DNA from: an uncultured Campylobacterales bacterium | GTDB lineage: Bacteria; Campylobacterota; Campylobacteria; Campylobacterales; Arcobacteraceae | Assembly (NCBI GenBank): GCA_947494995.1 | Contig: CANLWY010000001.1 | Coordinates: 806,001-870,000, forward strand | DNA: 64,000 nucleotides | Direction: 5' to 3' | Part shown: positions 58,374-64,000 of the stretch, piece after piece | Layout of the letters: each line of letters opens with the position of its first letter | How positions within the stretch are numbered: position 1 is the stretch's first letter | The notes under the pieces: model-generated | Database searches by the model: none | Told to the model about the DNA's origin: nothing | Seen by the model: only the letters and a program-made list of their open reading frames with translations | Translations under genes and position numbers: made by a program

Positions 58374-58979
58374 ATGAGTAATAATCATCTAGCTCATATG
58401 GATGATTTGTCAGATCTATTATTGACAAATCTTCATAATGAAAAGACATTTAAACAATTAATATTTAATGGTGCAGACATAAATTATCAAAATGATTCTG
58501 GATGGACAGTCTTTTTTGAAGCTATAGTTAATGGATACGAACAAAGAGTTCTTGATATTATAGAGCTAGGGGTTAAGCTAGAACATAGAGACAGTAATGG
58601 AAGAAATGCATTGTTTTGGGCTATTTATTCTCAAAACTATTCAATCGTAAAATTACTTGTATCTTTAAATATTAATTTATTAGTACATGATAAAGAAAAT
58701 TTATTTGCATTACATTATTGTGTTTTTAAAGGAAGGTTAGATTTTATCCAACTTATTTTAGATAATGGCGTACATGTAGATAAAACAGATTATTTAAATG
58801 CAACATCTTTATTCTATGCTTTTATGTACAAAAATATAGAGGTTGCAGAGTATCTTATAGAAAATGGTGCAAATATTTATCATAAAGATAAGTTTGGAAA
58901 TAGTGCTTATTCAATGGCACAAAAATTAGATTTAAATATAGAAATAAAGGACAATTATGAAAAGTTTAGAGTTAGTTAA
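58374..58979 (+). CDS. Ankyrin-repeat protein
   Basis: Repeats NGADINYQNDSGWTVFFEAI, HRDSNGRNALFWAI, NGVHVDKTDYLNATSLFYA, NGANIYHKDKFGNSAYSMA; overlaps sodN start by 23 bp. Confidence 0.88.
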   Translation: MSNNHLAHMDDLSDLLLTNLHNEKTFKQLIFNGADINYQNDSGWTVFFEAIVNGYEQRVLDIIELGVKLEHRDSNGRNALFWAIYSQNYSIVKLLVSLNINLLVHDKENLFALHYCVFKGRLDFIQLILDNGVHVDKTDYLNATSLFYAFMYKNIEVAEYLIENGANIYHKDKFGNSAYSMAQKLDLNIEIKDNYEKFRVS

Positions 58980-59412
58980 AGCACATTGCGATGTACCTTG
59001 TGGGATTTATGATCCAATTTCTGCACAAATTGCAGCATTAAGTGTTATTAGAGTGATTGATTTAATGGAAGGATTAGAGAAATCAAATTCATTAGAGTAT
59101 GTTAATACAATCTCAAGACACGTTGCAGTAAAAGAAGATGAAGCGGAAAAAGTAAAACATGAAGTAAGAATTATTTGGGGAGATTTTATTAAACCTCCAA
59201 TGGTAGAAAAATATCCAAATGTACATGAATTAGTTCATAGAATCATGGCTCTTGGAAGTGCAAATAGACAACATATTTCAAGAGCAAAAGCTGTTGATTT
59301 ATTAGAAGCAGTAAATGAGTTTGCAGAGATTTTCTGGGCATTAAAAGAAGTAGAAACTAAGAAAGTAAAAGCAAACTATGCTCCTAATGAAGAGATTGTA
59401 GTTCCAGCTTAA
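58957..59412 (+). CDS. sodN: Nickel-type superoxide dismutase
   Basis: Short propeptide MKSLELVKA then HCDVPCGIYDP nickel hook. Confidence 0.93.
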   Translation: MKSLELVKAHCDVPCGIYDPISAQIAALSVIRVIDLMEGLEKSNSLEYVNTISRHVAVKEDEAEKVKHEVRIIWGDFIKPPMVEKYPNVHELVHRIMALGSANRQHISRAKAVDLLEAVNEFAEIFWALKEVETKKVKANYAPNEEIVVPA

Positions 59413-59687
59413 TGTTTAAACTATTAAAAATAGAAGGGGATTCAATGTATCCCTTTCTAAAAGATGGGGATAAGATTCTTTGTATTAAACCTTTTTTTAA
59501 TTTCTTAAAAGAGAATGATATAGTTATATTTAATTATGAAAAAGAAGGACTGATGATAAAAAGACTTACTAAAATAAATTGGCAAGGATACTATGTGGAA
59601 GGTACTACTCCATACAGTATTGATAGTTCTATATTTGGATACCTTGAAAAAAAAGATATTCTTTATAAAATGATTTTGAAGTTTTAG
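59412..59687 (+). CDS. sodX: Nickel-SOD maturation protease, S24/S26-like
   Basis: IEGDSMYPFLKDGD (catalytic Ser), IKRL (Lys); TAATG overlap with sodN. Confidence 0.88.
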   Translation: MFKLLKIEGDSMYPFLKDGDKILCIKPFFNFLKENDIVIFNYEKEGLMIKRLTKINWQGYYVEGTTPYSIDSSIFGYLEKKDILYKMILKF

Positions 59688-59701
59688 ACAAAATAAATAA
59701 A

Positions 59702-61537
59702 TTAGAAAACCATCTTAAATTCAGCACCATTTTTATAGCTATATTCAAAGCTACCTTTTAATTGAAGAGTTGAGATAGAGTTGATAAGTTTTAATCCAAG
59801 AGTATTTGAATTATATATATCAACTTTTTTGTGTATGCCTTTTCCATTGTCTTTTATTATTAGTGTGTATTTATGATTCTCCTCTTTCATACTTATAAAA
59901 ATTTTAGGATTTTTATTATTTTTAAATGCATATTTAAAGGCATTTGTGATGATTTCATTCAAAATTAGACCACAAGGCATGGCCTTTTCTATGTTTAAAT
60001 AAATATCTTTTATTTGAACTTCTTTTTCTATTGTTGTATTGTACATATAAGTCATAGATATATTATCAAGAAGGTTTTGTACATACTCTCTAAAGGCTAT
60101 TTTATTAAGATTAGGAGATTCATATAGTTTTCTATGTAGAAGCTCCATTGTATAAATTCTCTCTTGAATATCAATAAGAGTTTTTTGAGATTTCTCTTCT
60201 TCTATTTCTTCTTGTTGTAGTTTTATTAAACTAATTGTCAAGGCTAGATTATTTTTAACTCGGTGATGAATCTCTTTTAATAAGATATCTTTTTCTTCTA
60301 ATGAAGATTGTAGTTTTTTGGTTTTTTCTTCAACTTTCAAATCAAGTGTTGTGATATTGTTCTCAAAAGAGTCAAGCATAGAGTCAAAGGCAATTCCAAG
60401 GTATCCTATATCATCATTTCCTTTGACATTACTTCTTATTTTTCTGTTTCCATTGTTTACTTCTTTTGCTGTTTGTGTTAAGGTACTAATACTTTTAAAA
60501 AGTCTTTTAAATAAAAAGAAACCAATTATTAAAGCTAAAAGAAGTGAAATAAAAGCTGCTGGTAAAATCTGTAGAAAAACTGAATCTAAGTGATTAATCA
60601 AGTCTTCTTTATAGATAGTTTTAACTAATAAAAAAATATATCCTTCATACTCTTTTTCATATAAATCAATAATCCAAGATATAGCTTTTTTATCATTTAA
60701 GGTATGTTCAATATATCCATTGTTTCTTGCATCCATAATCTGTTTTGCACTTAAGTTCCCTGTATAGATATTAGTAACATCAGACATTTTACTTAAAGTG
60801 TACTTCTCTTCACTTTTTACTTTATCCTTCTCATATAAGGGTTTATTGTTTTCATTTTTATAGGCTGAATTGAGCCAAAACATATAGGTTTTGCCCTTAT
60901 GAAGATTTTGAGTTATATTAAAGGTATTTTGAACATTTTCTTTAAGAGTTTCTTCAAAAGGGAAGTGGTTTGGGTTGAGTTTACTCTCTGTAGAGAAGAT
61001 TGTAAGTTCAACGTCATTTGCTAGCTTTTTGGTATAGAAAAGATATTTTTCTGTATCTAAATAGTCTTTTGAAATCTTTTTTGTACTAAACTCTTCCCAA
61101 GTTCCATAGTTTTTAATAAGAAGGTTTCTATAAACCTCTTCTTTTTCATTTACAAAAATATTTTTATCTTTTTTTATTGCATATGAAGCAAATTTATTAA
61201 TTGATGAGTTCTTTAGCTTTTCTTTTAGTTTTTCAAAGCTTGTTGATGGATCTGTATTCTCTTTGATTTTTGCTACTTGTAACTCCAAATAGTTTTTACT
61301 CGATTGTATCTCTAAGCTTGTTTGATTTACAATAGCTTTTCCTGCAATTCTTATTTGTTCTTGAGTTATTGATAAAACTTGTTCTATCTCTTTTATTGTA
61401 GTATTATATTGATCTTTTTGCATTTTAGGAACAATTAGTGCAAATAGAATAGTGATTAATAGAAGTGCTAATAGAAAAAGAGATATGGCAACCTTTGTAT
61501 TAAAAGAGTAAGTTTTTATATTAAGAAGTCTAGGCAA
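59702..61537 (-). CDS. Sensor histidine kinase, HisKA_2 type (paralog of 44168-45958)
   Basis: LLKEIHHRVKNNLALTISLIKLQ, CGLILNEIITNAFKYAF, IIKDNGKGI. Confidence 0.9.
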   Translation of the reverse strand: MPRLLNIKTYSFNTKVAISLFLLALLLITILFALIVPKMQKDQYNTTIKEIEQVLSITQEQIRIAGKAIVNQTSLEIQSSKNYLELQVAKIKENTDPSTSFEKLKEKLKNSSINKFASYAIKKDKNIFVNEKEEVYRNLLIKNYGTWEEFSTKKISKDYLDTEKYLFYTKKLANDVELTIFSTESKLNPNHFPFEETLKENVQNTFNITQNLHKGKTYMFWLNSAYKNENNKPLYEKDKVKSEEKYTLSKMSDVTNIYTGNLSAKQIMDARNNGYIEHTLNDKKAISWIIDLYEKEYEGYIFLLVKTIYKEDLINHLDSVFLQILPAAFISLLLALIIGFFLFKRLFKSISTLTQTAKEVNNGNRKIRSNVKGNDDIGYLGIAFDSMLDSFENNITTLDLKVEEKTKKLQSSLEEKDILLKEIHHRVKNNLALTISLIKLQQEEIEEEKSQKTLIDIQERIYTMELLHRKLYESPNLNKIAFREYVQNLLDNISMTYMYNTTIEKEVQIKDIYLNIEKAMPCGLILNEIITNAFKYAFKNNKNPKIFISMKEENHKYTLIIKDNGKGIHKKVDIYNSNTLGLKLINSISTLQLKGSFEYSYKNGAEFKMVF

Positions 61538-62270
61538 TTTTTTTTGTAACCTTTATCTTATATCCTTGTTCATACATGTTTTCAAAAGGGTCAATACCAA
61601 GCTTTATTCTAAGTCTATAAATAAGGGTTCTTAGTTTTCCCATATCATATAAGTTTTCTCGCCAAATATATGCATAAATAGTTTCAAAGCCAACTATATC
61701 ACCAGGGTTTTTTGTGATGATTTCAAATAGTTTTTTTTCGTTTTTTGTAAGTTTGATTTTTTCATCATTTTGAAAAAGTTCTGAATTAATTTTATCAAAT
61801 TTTAATTCTCCCTCAAGAAATAGAAACTCAGCTTTTGATTTTTCTAAATTGTTTATATCTTTAAAAAAATATCTATGTTTATGAAGGGCTAAATTAATTG
61901 AAGCTTTTAATTCCTCATCTCTGCAAGGCTTTATAAGATAGCCATATGGTTCACATTCCATAGCATCTTTGATGGTTTTGTCATTTGTATATGAAGTAAG
62001 AAATATAATAGGGATTTTAAACTTTTTCCATATAATATTTGCTGCATCAATTCCTGTCTGTGCTGAGTTTAGATTAATGTCCATTATAATAATATCAGGA
62101 TGATGGTTTTTTGTATGAGTAATTGCTCTTGATGCTGTTGTCTCTATTCCACTAACAAAGAAACCCATTTTTTTAAGACTTACTTCTATTGCCATGGCTA
62201 AAACAACTTCATCTTCTACAATTAATACATTAATATCATCATCTTTATGAATTAAATCAAATTTTTGCAT
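61530..62270 (-). CDS. Response regulator, REC plus winged helix (paralog of 43436-44167)
   Basis: VLIVEDEVVLAMAIEVSLKKMGFFVSGIETTA, ECEPYGYLIKPCRDEELKASINLALHKHRYFFK. Confidence 0.9.
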   Translation of the reverse strand: MQKFDLIHKDDDINVLIVEDEVVLAMAIEVSLKKMGFFVSGIETTASRAITHTKNHHPDIIIMDINLNSAQTGIDAANIIWKKFKIPIIFLTSYTNDKTIKDAMECEPYGYLIKPCRDEELKASINLALHKHRYFFKDINNLEKSKAEFLFLEGELKFDKINSELFQNDEKIKLTKNEKKLFEIITKNPGDIVGFETIYAYIWRENLYDMGKLRTLIYRLRIKLGIDPFENMYEQGYKIKVTKKIA

Positions 62271-62304
62271 AGAAGTACCTTCATAATCTATTATATTTAA
62301 GTAA

Positions 62305-62319
62305 TGATACTGAGTATCA
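62305..62319. promoter_or_regulatory. Perfect Fur-box-like palindrome
   Basis: TGATACT-G-AGTATCA. Confidence 0.6.
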
Positions 62320-62409
62320 ATTTAAGGAGAGGTTAAACAAATATGAGTATAAATTCAAAAAACGTAAAGAATTAAGATTTTGTGATTATTTTGTGATTAT
62401 ATATAAGTA

Positions 62410-62424
62410 TGATTCTCAATATCA
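62410..62424. promoter_or_regulatory. Fur-box-like site upstream of TonB receptor
   Basis: TGATTCTCAATATCA. Confidence 0.45.
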
Positions 62425-62442
62425 TTAAATACAAGGAAATCC

Positions 62443-64000
62443 ATGAAAAAGAATAGTAAATTATTATTCTCTCTTTCTATCTGCACTTGTTTTGCACTAA
62501 ATACAATGGCAGAAGAAAAAACAGACTTAGGAGAAGTATCAATTATAGATACTGCGTTAGAAGCACAAATTAAAAGTATTACTTCAGAAAAATTAGAAAA
62601 TCTTCAAGCAAGTGATATTAAGGATATTTTAAAATCAATGCCAAGTGTTATTGTAGATGGAAATGCAAGATATTCTCAAAAGGTGTATATTAGAGGTCTT
62701 GAAGATAAATCATCAAATATTACTATTGATGGTGCAAAAATTTCTGGTCAACTTTTTCACCACTCAGGTGACCAGACAATTGATGCAGAAATGTTAAAAA
62801 TTGGTTCAATTGAATTAGGTCCTAATTCTGCACTAAGTGGACCAGGGGTAATAAATGGTTCATTTATATATGAAACAAAAGATCCTAGTGATTATTTAAA
62901 AGAGGGTGAAAATTTTGGTGGAAAAGTCTCTGTTGGATACCAAAGTGGATTTGATAGAAAATCTCTTGATGTAGCAATATTCTCAAAAATAAATGAAAAA
63001 TTAGAGTTTGTTGGTATTGGAAACTTGTCAAAGGATGGAGAACTTTCTATTCCTAATTCTGATAATATTAAATCAAAAGAGAGTAAATTAAAAAGTGGTT
63101 TAGTAAAAGTGATTTTTAAACCAAATGATGAAAACACTTTTAAACTTTCTTATAATAAGTATCAAGACGGTGGTAATAGACAACTATCAGGAGAAAAAGC
63201 AGGAAGTTCATTAAGTTCAAATGATCGACATAATGAGATCTCAAGAGATACATATACTTTAAACTATAACTATTCTCCTCAAAATGATTTAGTAAATATA
63301 GATGCTAAACTTTATTCTTCTAAACAAGACCTTGAGATAGAGGGTGACTCTGGACCTGCATATTGGTTATGGCAGAGAGGTTTTTCTCATGAATCTGATG
63401 AGCCAACTATGAATTTTGAAAATGAAACAAAAGGGATTGATTTAAGGAACACTTCTCTTCTTAGTAATCATAAATTAACTTATGGAATTAGCTTTGATAA
63501 AGAGAAACAAGCAGCAAAAGCAGGTGGTAAGGCAAGATATACAAATGGTCCAAGAGCAGGTGAAATTGTTGATTTAAATGTAGCAGGTGGTGAAACTAAA
63601 GAGTATGCTCTTTATGTAGAAGATGAAATTGAGCTTGATAAATTATTGTTAACAATTGGAGCTAGATATGATATTCATAAGCTTGGAGGTTTATATTCAG
63701 AGAAGAATAAACAATTGTCTCCAAAACTTAAAGCAGAATATCAACTTACTGATAATCTTAAGTTAAGAGCAGGGTATGGTAGAATCTTTAAAGGCCCAGT
63801 TTTAAGTGAAACGATGTTAGTTTCTGATATTACTACAAATCCATTTAATATTAATGCTCAAACTGGTCATAATTATGAATTAGGTTTTGATTATGATTTA
63901 ACAAACGCTTTAGATGCCGATGAAGCAATCTTTGGTTTTACAGCATATACTTATAATGTAGATAATTTTATGCATCCAACTAAAAATATCTATTTAAGAA
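62443..64000 (+). CDS. TonB-dependent receptor, truncated by right window edge; not in ORF track
   Basis: MKKNSKLLFSLSICTCFALNTMAEEKTDLGEVSI...DILKSMPSVIVDGNARYSQKVYIRGLEDKSSNITIDGAK, open to base 64000. Confidence 0.9.
   Translation, partial: MKKNSKLLFSLSICTCFALNTMAEEKTDLGEVSIIDTALEAQIKSITSEKLENLQASDIKDILKSMPSVIVDGNARYSQKVYIRGLEDKSSNITIDGAKISGQLFHHSGDQTIDAEMLKIGSIELGPNSALSGPGVINGSFIYETKDPSDYLKEGENFGGKVSVGYQSGFDRKSLDVAIFSKINEKLEFVGIGNLSKDGELSIPNSDNIKSKESKLKSGLVKVIFKPNDENTFKLSYNKYQDGGNRQLSGEKAGSSLSSNDRHNEISRDTYTLNYNYSPQNDLVNIDAKLYSSKQDLEIEGDSGPAYWLWQRGFSHESDEPTMNFENETKGIDLRNTSLLSNHKLTYGISFDKEKQAAKAGGKARYTNGPRAGEIVDLNVAGGETKEYALYVEDEIELDKLLLTIGARYDIHKLGGLYSEKNKQLSPKLKAEYQLTDNLKLRAGYGRIFKGPVLSETMLVSDITTNPFNINAQTGHNYELGFDYDLTNALDADEAIFGFTAYTYNVDNFMHPTKNIYLR

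Noticed and set aside
1-64000. CRISPR arrays, transposons, prophage genes, toxin-antitoxin pairs, rRNA or tRNA genes
   Set aside because: None recognised by eye; no regularly spaced repeats, transposase or integrase motifs were seen. tRNAscan-SE/Infernal would be needed to exclude small RNA genes fully.

Overview
64 kb of an AT-rich bacterial chromosome. Gene content and protein style suggest an Arcobacter-like member of the Campylobacterota (inference; no marker search was run). The first ~28 kb is mostly housekeeping: MsrQ C-terminus, UvrD/Rep helicase, valS, an RND pump, a LapD/LapG-type pair, a YajR-like MFS protein, rdgB, pseudopilins, proC, bamD, lon, a rhomboid protease, an HBM-type chemoreceptor, a Y-family polymerase and MscS. 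From ~28 kb to the right edge nearly every operon looks like part of an iron-starvation regulon. It has about a dozen Fur-box-like palindromes (consensus near TGATAATnATTATCA), a DUF2325-to-flavodoxin operon and an imelysin/di-heme/hydroxylase operon. It also has two paralogous TonB receptor plus PepSY-reductase cassettes, a third TonB receptor cut by the window edge and two paralogous two-component systems facing receptors. A PchR/AraC-type regulator, a Vibrio TonB2-like cluster and an ankyrin-sodN-sodX (nickel SOD) operon complete it. The best candidates for undescribed biology are: (i) two tandem ~180-bp intergenic copies that look like paralogous small RNAs with conserved promoter, stem and terminator but diverged loops (299-685); (ii) a Fur-box-led operon of tiny orphan ORFs, partly absent from the ORF track (37656-38474); (iii) the Fur-box-led uncharacterised operon 28320-30096; (iv) a 17-bp attenuator-like hairpin embedded in the signal-peptide region after irpA; and (v) a conserved small periplasmic/TM protein family in the duplicated PepSY cassettes. 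No rRNA, tRNA, CRISPR array, transposase or prophage was recognised.
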